Assembly: GCA_963848825.1 (NCBI GenBank)
Contig: CAWKFA010000015.1
Location: 1,426,001 to 1,490,000 of the forward strand
Length of the DNA stretch: 64,000 nucleotides
From: CAVVSQ01 sp963848825
GTDB taxonomy: Bacteria > Planctomycetota > Planctomycetia > Gemmatales > Gemmataceae
Reading direction: 5' to 3'
Positions 1 through 10,189 of this stretch are shown one piece after another; positions within the stretch are counted from its first letter, which is position 1; each line of letters starts with the position of its first letter. A program made the translations under genes and the position numbers. The notes below the pieces were generated by a model. That model did no database searches and was not told where the DNA came from. It saw nothing but the letters and a program-made list of their open reading frames with translations.

Positions 1-366
1 CGGTTCATTCAGGCGTTACTGAAAAACGAAACCATCGAGATATATGGCGATGGCCACCAGGTGCGTGGCAATACCTATGTCGGTGACTGTGCGGAGGCGA
101 CCATTGCCGCGGTGAAGGCACCGCCCGGGGAAATCTACAACCTGGGCGGCGGCGAGACAGCATCCGTGTGGGAAATCCTGGCCAAGCTCGAAAAGCTCAC
201 CGGCCGCAAGGCCCTCGTACGATCAGCACCGGCCCGTGCGGGCGATCAGCGCTCGACTTTCGCCGACACGGGTAAATTGCGCCGCCACATCGGCTGGGAA
301 GCCCAGACACCTCTCGACGAAGGTCTGGCCGCCCAGCTGGCCTGGCAAAAAGAGCTGATGAAGTGA
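1..366 (+). CDS. NAD-dependent epimerase/dehydratase, C-terminal part (5' end outside window)
   Basis: The frame is open from the first base and ends at TGA 364-366. It encodes about 121 residues of the C-terminal substrate-binding half of an extended SDR nucleotide-sugar epimerase or dehydratase. The segments IEIYGDGHQVR, YVGDCAEATIAA and YNLGGGE are the conserved landmarks of UDP-glucuronate/UDP-glucose 4-epimerase-like enzymes, and the tail KLRRHIGWEAQTPLDEGL matches the usual end of the family. The catalytic YxxxK and the Rossmann glycine motif must lie upstream of the window, so exact substrate specificity cannot be judged. It probably works in surface-polysaccharide precursor synthesis. 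Confidence 0.85.
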   Translation, partial: RFIQALLKNETIEIYGDGHQVRGNTYVGDCAEATIAAVKAPPGEIYNLGGGETASVWEILAKLEKLTGRKALVRSAPARAGDQRSTFADTGKLRRHIGWEAQTPLDEGLAAQLAWQKELMK

Positions 367-464
367 ACTCGCGCTCGGTGAGGTAGGGAAAGTCGAAAGA
401 CTTCCGGTGTTTTGCGGGATTTGTAGGCGTTCGCGGCGACTCAGGGAATTCGCTCCCGGCCGCG

Positions 465-701
465 TTACTCGACACGATAGTTTGGCAATACGGAAATGCC
501 GCGAAACCAGCAGCCGTTTTTGCGCTGCGAGTATTTGAAGCCGTGCTTTTCGATCATTTCCAGGAAGCTGAATTGGTCGTGGACCGGGGCGCCGGCGTTG
601 AGGCACCAGTTCACATACGTCAAATAAAGCTCCAGGGCGGGATACTTGGCGTTCTCGGCGATGATGCAACACTTCTTGACGAACCCGGTCAATGGTTTCA
701 T
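465..701 (-). CDS. Small conserved-looking hypothetical protein (78 aa)
   Basis: The product is a 78-residue basic, aromatic-rich protein with no signal peptide or membrane segment. The start ATG is preceded, seven bases upstream on the coding strand, by a good GGAGG ribosome binding site, which is the main reason to call it real. Four aromatic residues cluster around ELYLTYVNWC, and the C-terminal half carries the basic segment KYSQRKNGCWFRG. I do not recognise the family. It stands alone between the epimerase gene and pepF, with about 100 and 190 bases of non-coding sequence on either side. Confidence 0.55.
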   Translation of the reverse strand: MKPLTGFVKKCCIIAENAKYPALELYLTYVNWCLNAGAPVHDQFSFLEMIEKHGFKYSQRKNGCWFRGISVLPNYRVE

Positions 702-893
702 GTTTTTTCCTCCACTACGATTCTAAACAGGGCGGGCAGCGACTCCAGGGAAAAGGCTGCTTCCGGCGCGGTTTATTTTCGATCAAGTTCAGGTCGTGCG
801 GTTCGGAACGACTTTGACGGCGAGGAAAAATAAGAAAAGGCATTTTTGTCGGCAAAGCTTGTCCAACCCTCCTGAAAAACTAACCTAAGCCCC

Positions 894-2728
894 ATGACAC
901 CAACCACCCCCACGAATAGCGCTGCCGGCATAGCCTGGGACCTCCGCGATCTGTACGCCGACGTGGCCGACGTACGCATCGAGCAAGATCTCGCCGCCGC
1001 CCTCGAGCGGGCGCAGGCGTTCGAGAAAGCCTACCGTGGCAAGGTGGCCGCCCTGGACGCCGGCGGCGCCGCCCTCATGCGGACGGCCATGGAAGAACTG
1101 GAGAGCCTGTACGAGCTCATGGACAAGCCGGCGGTATACGCATCGCTCGTTCATGCGGCACGCACCGACGATCCACGCCATGGAGCCTTGCTGTCCAGAA
1201 CGCGCGAGCAGCGCACCGCCATCAACAAGCACCTGATCTTTTTCGACCTGGAATGGATTGGGCTCGCGGACGCGGTCGTGCAGGCGCTCCTGAACCATGC
1301 CGACCTGGCCCGGTTTCATCATTACCTGGAGCAGAAACGTATCTGGAAGCCGCACTTCTTGAGTGAAGGCGAAGAAAAAATCCTGGATGAGAAGGCGACC
1401 ACCGGCAAGGCGGCCTTTGGCCGGCTTTTCGAGGAAACCAATGCCACGATGAAGTTTACCTTGCGCGTGGAAGGCAAAAATACGACAGTCAGTTTGCAGG
1501 AAGTGCTCGCCAAGCTCTACGACCCCGACCGGAGCGTGCGCAAGGCCGCGGCCAAGAGCATTTCGCAAGGGCTCGAGGGGCAGGCCCCCTTGCTCACCTT
1601 TATTTTCAACAACATCGTTCTTGACCATGATTCCGACTGCCGGCTGCGGAAGTATCCCGAGCCGATTTTCCGCGCAACCTGGCCAATGAAATCACCGGCC
1701 CGGTCGTCGAAGCCTTGATGCAGGCGACCGAGCGCCATTACAGCCTGGTCCACCGCTATTACCGTCTGAAGCGCAAGCTGCTCGGGCTCGGCAAGCTTTA
1801 CGATTACGACCGCTATGCGCCTCTGTTCGCGGACATGCCGGCCTGCGACTGGGCGAGCGCCCGGCGCATCGTGCAGGAGAGTTACGAGGCTTTCAGCCCC
1901 AAAGCCGGCGCCATTATCGGCAAGTTCTTCGACAACAACTGGATCGATGCCGAGCTACGACCGGGCAAACGCGGCGGCGCCTTCTCCAGCAGCGCCGTGC
2001 CCAGCGTTCATCCCTATATTCTGCTCAACTTTACCGACCGCATCCGCGACGTCATGACCCTGGCCCATGAGCTGGGCCATGGCCTGCACCAATTCCTGTC
2101 CAGGGACCAGGGTTATCTGCAGTGTGATACGCCCCTGACAACGGCGGAGATGGCGAGCGTCTTTGGCGAGATGCTGACCTTTCAGCGTCTGCAGCAGCTC
2201 TACACCGAGCCGCGCCAGCGGCTGGCCATGCTGTGCAGCAAGATTGAAGATGCCTTCGCCACGGTGTTTCGCCAGGTCGTCCTGACCCGTTTCGAGCTCG
2301 ATTTGCACCGCGCTCGCAAAGAACAGGGCGAGCTATCGACCGCGGCCATCAACCTGCTGTGGATGAAAGCTAACCAGGCCATGTTCGGCAAGACGGTGGC
2401 GCTGAGTGACGGCTACGCCTCGTGGTGGTCCTATATCGGCCACTTTATCCGCTCCCCTTTCTACTGCTACGCCTATGCCTTCGGCGAACTTCTGGTGCTG
2501 GCGCTGGTGCAGAAATACAAACAGGACGGGCCGGATTTTGTGCCCCGTTATCTCGAATTGCTGGCGGCTGGCGGCTCGCAGGCGCCGCACGTGCTGCTTG
2601 CCAAACTGGGTGTCGATGTGACCGACCCGGCCTTTTGGGAACTGGGCCTGGGCCTTCTCGGCGACATGGTAACGGAGGCAGAAGGCCTGGCGGGGAAGAT
2701 CGAGCCAAACCCTGCCGAGGCGAATTGA
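894..2728 (+). CDS. pepF: Oligoendopeptidase F-type zinc metallopeptidase (M3B), one frame change
   Basis: This cytoplasmic M3B peptidase, about 611 residues when joined, would cleave short peptides. The first part (894 to about 1660) carries the alpha-helical N-terminal domain. The second part (to 2728) carries the zinc site HELGHGLHQ, with the downstream glutamate in TTAEMASVFGEML. The family-typical segment LRKYPEPIF followed by RNLANEITGPVV is split between two frames at about 1665, where a TTTT run is one base short (five Ts restore I-F-P-R-N). The length is normal for the family once joined. ATG 894 is the only reasonable start; the ribosome binding site is weak. The gene is monocistronic and converges on the WD40 gene. 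Confidence 0.88.
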
Positions 2729-2747
2729 TGGGGAGGACGGCTTGCTC

Positions 2748-5432
2748 TTAAGGACCGCCTGCCTGTAGGCGTCCCAGGGCGGCTTGAGCTTCCATGGTCA
2801 GACGGCTTTGGGGTGCTCCGCCCGCCAGGTTTTGCAAAAGGGCGCGGGCCTGTGCCGACCCAATCTTTTCCAGCACTTCCACCGCACGGACTTCACGCAG
2901 CTCATCGGTCGGAAGCGTGGTGCGGTCGAGGCGTTCCAGAAGCGCCTTGAGGCGACGCTCCGCCTCGAGGCTTTTATGGTTTTGCTGTGCCTTGCGCAGC
3001 GCGGGCGCGGCCACTTTGCCTAGATTTTCGAGGGTCGCCGTGGCCTTGACGCGCACGGCGAATTGTTCATTGTCCAGATCGGTGATCAGCCGCTCGATTT
3101 GCTGATGATTTGCCTTGATGCCAAGGGCTGGCTGCAGGTTCTTGCGTATCACGTCTAGCGTCATGTCCGGCGCGCTGATCATGGCGGTCATCAGGTCCTG
3201 ATAAACGCGCTTGCCGTTCTTTTCCGCCAGCTCTTGCCAGGCCGCCTCGAGCTTTTCGGGGGGCATGGTGCTGGCCGTCTCAAGACGCTTGCCGCTGATG
3301 TCCCAGAGCAACACGGTGGTATCGGCGCTGCCGGAGGCAAGCGTCCGGCCATCAGGGGAGAACGCCAGGCAATTGATGGTGCCCTGGTGGCCCATAAACT
3401 CCTGGCGGAGCTGCCCGGAGACCATTTCCCAGATAAACAAACGATTGCCACTGGCGACAGGCGGGGCCATGGTACCGTTAAATCCCAGGAGCTCTAAATT
3501 ACCGGCTTGCTGTGCCCCCGCCAGCAGTCGTCCATCCGGCGAAAACGTCAACGCCTGGATTGGGCCCGCCTGGCTGCTTTCGAGCTGGCCCAGCTCACGC
3601 CCGCTGGCGGCCTTGAAGAGCACGACGGCCTCGTTGAACATCGGCACCGCCAGCACTTCGCCCGTTGGTGAAAATGCCATGGTGCCGTTCTGGTGCGTTG
3701 CCAGTTCGATGCAGGCGATTTCCGTTCCCTGGTCGACGTTCCACAGGTAAATCTCACCAAGCGGCGTGCCCGTCACGGGCTCGTAGTAGGAACGTGCCCC
3801 GGCGAGTATGTGGCCATCCGGCGAAAAGACCAGGCTGCCGCCGGTGACGCTGCCGTTGGTGGCGGCCAGCGCCTTGAAAGGCAGCAAGTGCGACTCCTGA
3901 CCGGTGCCGACCTCCCAAACATGGACGCCCTTGGTGCCCACGGCCGCGAAACGCGCGTTGTCCGCCGAGAAGGCGAAACTGGCCGGGCTGGCGTTGCGGG
4001 GCGCGTCGAAATCGCACAGGACTTTACCGCTGGCCAGGTCGAGGAGGCGAATCGAGTTGGTGCCGCTGTCAGAGGCCATCGCAAGCAACTTGCAATCGCG
4101 TGACAGGACATAGTTGCCTGTGGCGGCAGGGAAGCCGCCCAGGCGCATGGCGTCTTCGTCGCGGAGAAAATGAGTGCGAATCTCCTTGAAGGTGCTGCTG
4201 TCCCACCAGCATATTTTGCCGTCGGGCCCGCCGGACAGGAGTGTTTGGCCGTCCGGTGCATACGCGACGAAGCGCACCGGCGTGGCATGGCCCGGTTGCG
4301 GCGACTTGCGCTGACCGCTGGCGGCATCCCACAGGGCCAGGGCCTGTCCTTCCATGCCCAGGGCCCAGACCTCGCCCGGTGTTGGAAAGGCAATGGAAAA
4401 GACGCGTTGGCGCGGGCCTTCGGACAGGCCCAGCCGTTCGCCGGTGCTGGTCCGCCAGAGTTGCACGATGCCATCGGCCGAGCCGGCGGCCAACATCTGT
4501 CCATCCGGGCTGAATTGCAGCAGCTGCGTGTGGCCGCGCCGGCCGGCGAAACGGCGTAGCTCTTTGCCCGTTTCTGTCTCCAGGAGATGAAAGGTCGCGG
4601 CGCCGCTGGCCAGCGCCAACGTTTTGCCATCGGGGCTCAGCGCCAGGGCCATGATTGGATTGCGATCGATTTTGACTTTCCGTAGCTCCTTGCCCGTGCG
4701 CACGTTCCAGAGCTGGATGGTCCGCCCATTCTCCAGGTTGATTTCCCCGCCCTTGCGGGGGTTATAGTACCCCGACGTGGCCAGCACCGAGCCGTCACGC
4801 GACAAGGCAGCGCGGATCTGCGAATTTTGCAAGATCTCGAAATTCTGCAGGAGCTTGCCGGTGGCGACTTCCCAGGTGTGCACGAAGTTTTTGCTTTGTC
4901 CATAATTGTCGCTGCTGGCCGCGACAATCTTGCCATCGCCGGAAAAGGCGAACCCGCCGATGCGATTATTGTTTGGCTGTGGAACCTGTAGCTTGGCGAT
5001 CTGCTTGCCGCTGGGGACGGCCACAATTTGCATGAAGGGGGAGTAACCCAGCACCGCCAGGTTCTTGGAGTCGGGCGAAAAGGCCAGGTTGGAGGCCCCG
5101 TAGCCACCCGCCAGGCGGATACGGCTGACCTCTTTGCCCGTCGTTGGATCGGAGAGAATGATGAGGTCGCTGTTGTTGCCAGTGGCGATCCAGCGGCCGT
5201 CGGGCGACAGCGCGGCCCCAATAATGTTGCCACCAGGACGAAAGCGCAGCGAACCTAACCTGGCCCTGGCGCCGGGCGGCAGCGGATCGCCGTAGGCATC
5301 CAAGATCGCCTCGGAAGTCGGCGCGGTTTCGCCCTGGTTAGCCGATGAGAAAGCAGGGGGAACTTCCTGCCCGGCCGCGACGGACGCGGCCAGCATGAGA
5401 CCAAGCACGGCAATGAAAGAACGCAGTGCCAT
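2748..5432 (-). CDS. Secreted WD40-repeat protein with C-terminal HEAT-like segment
   Basis: The 894-residue product starts with a signal peptide (MALRSFIAVLGLMLAASVAA, cleavage expected near AGQ). More than ten WD40 blades follow, recognisable by recurring SPDG motifs (LSPDGRWIATG, FSPDGQMLAAG, FSPDGRTLASGSAD, usually followed by xLWD). The C-terminal 150 residues form a charged helical region (residues about 745-894, including AERRLKALLERLD) that is commonly found behind WD40 blades in planctomycetes. The protein is probably an exported or periplasmic scaffold, and no enzyme motif is visible. This is one of the longest undamaged reading frames in the window. It converges with pepF, 19 bases apart. 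Confidence 0.85.
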   Translation of the reverse strand: MALRSFIAVLGLMLAASVAAGQEVPPAFSSANQGETAPTSEAILDAYGDPLPPGARARLGSLRFRPGGNIIGAALSPDGRWIATGNNSDLIILSDPTTGKEVSRIRLAGGYGASNLAFSPDSKNLAVLGYSPFMQIVAVPSGKQIAKLQVPQPNNNRIGGFAFSGDGKIVAASSDNYGQSKNFVHTWEVATGKLLQNFEILQNSQIRAALSRDGSVLATSGYYNPRKGGEINLENGRTIQLWNVRTGKELRKVKIDRNPIMALALSPDGKTLALASGAATFHLLETETGKELRRFAGRRGHTQLLQFSPDGQMLAAGSADGIVQLWRTSTGERLGLSEGPRQRVFSIAFPTPGEVWALGMEGQALALWDAASGQRKSPQPGHATPVRFVAYAPDGQTLLSGGPDGKICWWDSSTFKEIRTHFLRDEDAMRLGGFPAATGNYVLSRDCKLLAMASDSGTNSIRLLDLASGKVLCDFDAPRNASPASFAFSADNARFAAVGTKGVHVWEVGTGQESHLLPFKALAATNGSVTGGSLVFSPDGHILAGARSYYEPVTGTPLGEIYLWNVDQGTEIACIELATHQNGTMAFSPTGEVLAVPMFNEAVVLFKAASGRELGQLESSQAGPIQALTFSPDGRLLAGAQQAGNLELLGFNGTMAPPVASGNRLFIWEMVSGQLRQEFMGHQGTINCLAFSPDGRTLASGSADTTVLLWDISGKRLETASTMPPEKLEAAWQELAEKNGKRVYQDLMTAMISAPDMTLDVIRKNLQPALGIKANHQQIERLITDLDNEQFAVRVKATATLENLGKVAAPALRKAQQNHKSLEAERRLKALLERLDRTTLPTDELREVRAVEVLEKIGSAQARALLQNLAGGAPQSRLTMEAQAALGRLQAGGP

Positions 5433-5783
5433 GACGTTTTTCTCGACGACTCCGTGTTAGGTGCCGCAAATTGCACAGACCTGAAACTACCGAGGAAAAC
5501 ATGAAATGTCCAGGAAAAAGCCAGGCGCCCGGCAAAGAGCCGCAAGGACGCCCCGCAGGGATAGAATAAGCGGTAGAGTCACTATCGGAAGACGCGCGGA
5601 GACGTAAAATAGGCAGGTTACAATATCTTGAATTCAGGGGAAACGCGGTTCCAGTTACGAAATGAGGCGAGCCAAATGGCGCCTTGTCCCTACGCAAGTA
5701 GAATTCTCGTCCTCCAAGGTATGATCTTGGATTTTCGGGCGGTGAATGCGGTCCTTACTGAAATCCGTGACAGGTTTTCTCAT

Positions 5784-5823
5784 CTACTGGTTTTGCAGTT
5801 GACACCTACTGGCTAAACAGTAG
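5784..5823 (+). promoter_or_regulatory. Two tandem operator-like dyads for the BlaI-type repressor
   Basis: Two inverted repeats occur 22 bases apart, about two helical turns: CTACTG-N6-CAGTTG (5784-5801) and CTACTG-N6-CAGTAG (5806-5823). The second lies between the -35 and -10 boxes and the first covers the -35 box. This is the position expected for a dimeric BlaI/MecI-family repressor controlling its own operon. The binding assignment is inference from position and symmetry. Confidence 0.55.
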
Positions 5824-5826
5824 AAT
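5799..5826 (+). promoter_or_regulatory. Sigma-70-type promoter of the blaI-M56 operon
   Basis: A perfect -35 TTGACA (5799-5804) is followed after 16 bases by -10 TAGAAT (5821-5826), 33 bases before the blaI start. The two CTACTG dyads overlap it, so the promoter is expected to be repressed by BlaI binding. Confidence 0.65.
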
Positions 5827-5859
5827 CGCTCCTGTTGCATCGACTGACAGGAGCGACCA

Positions 5860-6251
5860 ATGGCCCGGCCGAAATTGCCACACCCGACGCCTAAAGAGTT
5901 GGAAGTCCTTCATATCCTGTGGGAGCACGGCCCGGCCACAGTGCGCGAAGTATTGGACCTGTTGCCCGACGACCGCGCTTACACCTCCGTCATGAGCCTC
6001 CTGAACGTGATGTTCGAGAAAAAACTGGTAACGCGGACGCCAGCCGGCCGGGCGTTTAGCTATACGGCACGCTACCAGCCCGACAAGGCCCAGCGCACCA
6101 TGCTTGGGGACCTACTTACACGCGTCTTCGAAGGCTCGGCTCAAACATTGGTCGCTCGTTTGCTCGAACAGGCGGACCCGTCCAAAGAAGAGCTAGAAGC
6201 CATTCATCGGCTAATCGAAGAACACCAACGCCGCAAGGAGGACAAATCAGA
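5860..6251 (+). CDS. blaI: BlaI/MecI-family transcriptional repressor
   Basis: This is a winged-helix repressor of the penicillinase-repressor family. It carries the family opening LTP/HPTPKELEVLHILWEHGPATVREVL, the recognition helix region YTSVMSLLNVMFEKKLV, and the dimerisation helices toward SKEELEAIHRLIEEHQ. As read, the frame runs on to 6483 (207 aa), overlapping the M56 gene by more than 200 bases. Adding one T after 6249 gives a stop directly after EDKS (130 aa, the normal family length) and at the same time an ATG for the next gene in an ATGA overlap. I therefore end the gene there. In known systems the partner M56 sensor relieves this repressor by triggering its proteolysis. Confidence 0.82.
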
Positions 6252-9200
6252 TTCCGAATTGGGAAAACTGGCAAAGTCCGTTGGCCGAGGCTTTGCTGCA
6301 CTTTCTTTGGCAAGGAATGCTGATCGCTTTCCTGGTCGGCGGCCTGTTCCACCTGCTACGAGAACGTTCGCCGGAGTGGCGGTATGGCATCGGCCTGACC
6401 GGGTTATTGGCGATGGCCGTTGCCCCTCTTGTCACCTTTTACACCTTCATGCCGAATCCTCCTTCGAGCATCACTTCTGGTGAAACCGGAACCGTGGCCA
6501 CGCAACCTTCGGTAAACACTGCCTTGGCACCACCCACAATTGCTTCCGCGCCGGCAATCGCGAATGTACCGGTCGAGCCAAATCTTTGGAAAACCTATTA
6601 TTCGTGGATCATAGCCGGCTGGAGCCTCGGCGTATTACTATTCGGGGTTCGCCTCATGTTCGGCCTTGTCGGTTTATACCGTTGGAGTTGGCCGCGTACG
6701 CCGATCCCCGGGGAAATCAGCGGCATGGTGCAGCGCTTGACTGAGGCCCTCGGCATGCGTTTGCCGCGGGTTTTCCTCAGTTCCCGCGTCCCCGAAGCCC
6801 TGGCCTTGGGAATCCTTCGACCCTTGATTCTCATCCCAACGGCCTGGCTGACAGAGTTGTCTCCGGCCATGCTTGAAGCCGTTTTGGCCCATGAACTTGC
6901 GCAGCCTGCGGCGCTATGATTTGTGGTTCAATTTCTTGCAACGTTTGATTGAAACGTTCCTCTTTTATCATCCTGCCGTGTGGTGGTTGTCGGCACGGCT
7001 ACGCCAGGATCGCGAGTTATGCTGCGACGCCCTGGCCGTGTCCATAACGGCCGATCGTTTGACTTATGCGCAAACCCTGGAACACGTCGCCCGCCTGGCC
7101 CTGTGGGCACCACGTTCCGGTTGGGCGGTCACTATCGGAGGAAACCGTATGAGCCTGCTCAATCGTGTTCAAAGAGTGCTCGGCATCGCTCCGACTCCGA
7201 AGTCGCCCCGCCCTTGGTTGGCGGGCATAGTGGCGATGATCGTTCCACCGATCTTGTGGTTTTCCATGTTCACGGTCGGGCCGGCACCTCTACCGGCCGG
7301 GGAGCAAAAGGAGTATGCGACGGGAACGGTGGTGGATGAACGGGGCAAACCTGTCCCCGACGCCATAATCTTGGTGCTCCAAGCAGGAGAACTTATCAAG
7401 GAATTGGCACAGACGGTCAGGGCCGATTTAAAGTTCCCATAGCAGGGGGCAGTAATGATTTGGAGCACAGGATGCTGGTCGTGCGTGAAAAGGACCGGCT
7501 TGGATGGCTTACTCTCTCCCGAAATAGTACCGATGTCGCCAAGAAACCTGATTTCCGGTTGGTGCTCCTGCCTCTTACGAGACAAATCCAGGGAGAATTG
7601 GTGGATGAAAAAGGTAATCCCCTGGTTGATTTTCCAGTGGGGGTCGAAACCCTGTTCCACAAAACCATCGGTGTTCTTCACGCCTCTTACGGCGGCGATG
7701 AGCTGTTTTTGCCTACTGCGAAAACGGATGCGACCGGGAGATTTAAAATCATGCTCCCCGCAACCGAGTATATCGGCCTACGCTTACTCCATCGTGATCG
7801 ACTGGCTTTGCGGCTTGACGTACCCAAGGACAAAATTGACCTGGGCAGGATAGTGGTCGGTCCGGCCGGTCGAATCGAAGGTCAGGTCACCGATGCCAAA
7901 ACCGGCAAGCCCTTGGCCATGGCCCAAATTGGGGCACAATACGTCGGCGAAGGAGCCTTAAACACCGGCGCCTATGGGGACGCCAAGTCAGATAAGGATG
8001 GTCGGTACGTTATAGGTGGTTTGCTGCCCGGACAATACAACGCATCATTGTGGGCCTTCAACAAGAATTCAAAACTTGTGGCACCCGGTCAAGAAGGGGT
8101 CATGGTACAAGCCGGCAAAACCTTGACGGTGAATTTCCGGGCAAGCGAAGGACGTCGCCTCGCGGGCAAAGTCATTGACGTTGTCACCGGCAAGCCGCTT
8201 GCGAAGTTTACCGTCGGCTATTATGGGGCTGACCGTCCACGTTCCGGGGCTGCCCATCGCATGGATTTGACCGACGAGCAAGGACGCTTCGAATTTTACG
8301 TCAGTCCAGGACCAAGTTATGTCTACGTGGCTCAAGGGCCGCAGATGGCCGTACCCGATCACCACCGAACCGTCGAAGTCATGCCTCAGCGTGATTTAAC
8401 CGATTTGGTTCTGCAAGCAACCACGAAGACCGATGCGGATTTCGGGTTCTCGACATTTACGTTGGGCTCAGAAGACACAAAAAAGCGGGAGGAAGACCAG
8501 GATTATCGTTTGCGGATAAGGCTGCGCACCGCAGACGGCAGGCAGGTCAATGGCGCGACGTACTACATTATTCGTGGCAACGAGCGGCATTTCTATGGCT
8601 CGGGAAGTTTTTCGGGGAACCGGTACGATGGCGATGCCTGGGGTAAAAGTGCTTATGGCATTATCTCCTTGTTCATTGATGCCAACGGATTCAACCCTCT
8701 TATCACAAAAGAATTTGAGTTCAGCAAACGGATGGAACCCTTGGTCGTTGATCTGACACCAGCGGTTTATATCCCCGTACGCGGGAGGGTAGTCGATGCC
8801 GATGGTAAACCCGTAGTGGGCGCACGCGTTAGGGCGGGGCGATTCATCCTTGGCCAAGTGGAGTTTCCCTGGGGCGTGGAAACCATGTCCGACGCCGAAG
8901 GGAAGTTCCAATTGAAAAAGCTCCGCCAGGGTGAACGCCTCCTTCTCTATGCCGACAAACAGGGCGTCGGCGGGGTGAAATCGGCGCGTTTCTTTTTGGA
9001 GAAAGACGAACCGTTTCAAGTGAGCGAGCTAAAAATCCCTCCTGGAAATCTCTCCCTTGAAGGGGTGGTGACCGACTACGATGGTGAAGTGGTTGCCGGC
9101 GCATCGCTCCTGGCTTTCGATGGTTTCCCCCAGGTAGAGGGTCAGACCGTGAAAAATATGACCAAAACGGACGCGAACGGAAGATTTCAATTGCAAGGTT

Positions 9201-10129
9201 TGCTGCCCGGCAAAATTTGGCTACAGGTGGAAGCGAGTGATACTAAGATGCTTAATTCCCAAGAAACAATCGCGGGGGCCAAAGACGTTCGTGTGCGTGT
9301 GCAGCGAATCCCAGACCCCAAGGTCAAGCCGCCAACTCTTCGCGTGAAACTGCAACCCAAAGACGGAGGCAAGATCGATGGCTTCGAATGGTTTTGGATT
9401 CAAGTTGGTAAGCGTTTCTTAAGGTCATCGAGTTTGAACGCGGAAGAATCCACTCTGGTCCAGGAGCTAAAACCAGGAGTGACCTACGCCTTGGCGCTCG
9501 CCCCCAAGGGCTTCGCCTGGCCCAAGGCGGTTCTCGCCAAGGCCGAGAATGTCGGTGAACCGGTCGTCGTCGCTTTGGACCGCGCCGCCCCGGTTGCCTT
9601 GCTCGGCCGAGTCGTTGACGACAAAGGCCAACCCATGGCTGGAGTCCAAGTCGGTTTGTCGCGAACATTGTTTGAAAGGGTAGTGGAGGAACCCTGGCGC
9701 TATGGGCCCGACACGGAATTCCCAATCACCGACGCCCTAGGCCGTTTCCGGTTTCCCGATTTGCAGCCCGGCTGCGAGGTCGCAGTCTATGTCAATAAAA
9801 CCGGGCATACCGGCGTTTTGTCTCCCCGGACCACCTTGGTCAGCGACATGGACACGACTCTGCCGGATATTCGCCTGTTGCCATCGGAACGCACTATCAT
9901 CGGTCTGGTGGTCAAAGGCCAAGGCGACCCCGAAGCCGGTGCGAAAATAGCGTCCAACCATTTTCTCAACCTGAAGACAACGACTGGAGCCGACGGCAAA
10001 TTCAAACTCCAGCATGCTCCACATGGCGAGATTTATTTGACCGTGGATGCGGAAGACTATGCGATTGTCTATTCAGCCGTAAAGGCAGATGAAAACCAGA
10101 TTCGGGTGACGGTTCGCGAGGAAGAATAA
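6249..10129 (+). CDS. BlaR1-like M56 sensor peptidase fused to carboxypeptidase-regulatory repeats, frame changes
   Basis: Joined, this is a membrane protein of nearly 1,300 residues. The N-terminal 330 residues carry membrane helices (FLWQGMLIAFLVGGLFHLL; TYYSWIIAGWSLGVLLFGV) and an M56 zinc peptidase with HEL(A)H at about residue 215 and the distal glutamate in RQDRELCCDALAV. A last membrane helix (residues about 320-340) leads into an exterior region with eight recognisable carboxypeptidase-regulatory-like beta repeats (GTVVDERGKPVPDA, GQVTDAKTGKPLA, GRVVDADGKPVVGA and others). The frame changes at about 6903, where an extra G breaks the HELAH motif, and at about 7408, just before TDGQGRFKVPI. 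The start rests on the restored ATG described under blaI, eight bases after AGGAGG. An unrepaired reading would begin at TTG 6281. It probably senses an external signal and controls BlaI. Confidence 0.78.
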
Positions 10130-10189
10130 GGTCTAAGATGGACCTCAATTATTCGGTTCTTCCGCCAAGGGTAGCCTTGCTTTTCGAAG

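Larger units (their letters stand above)
5433..5859. other. 427-bp intergenic region upstream of blaI
   Basis: This gap separates the divergently transcribed WD40 gene and blaI. Its right end (5784-5826) holds the promoter and two dyads described separately. I see no coding potential or RNA structure in the remainder. Confidence 0.6.

Noticed and set aside
6251..6253. ATT as a rare start codon of the M56 gene
   Set aside because: It has good spacing from AGGAGG, but one missing T explains the junction better and also repairs BlaI.
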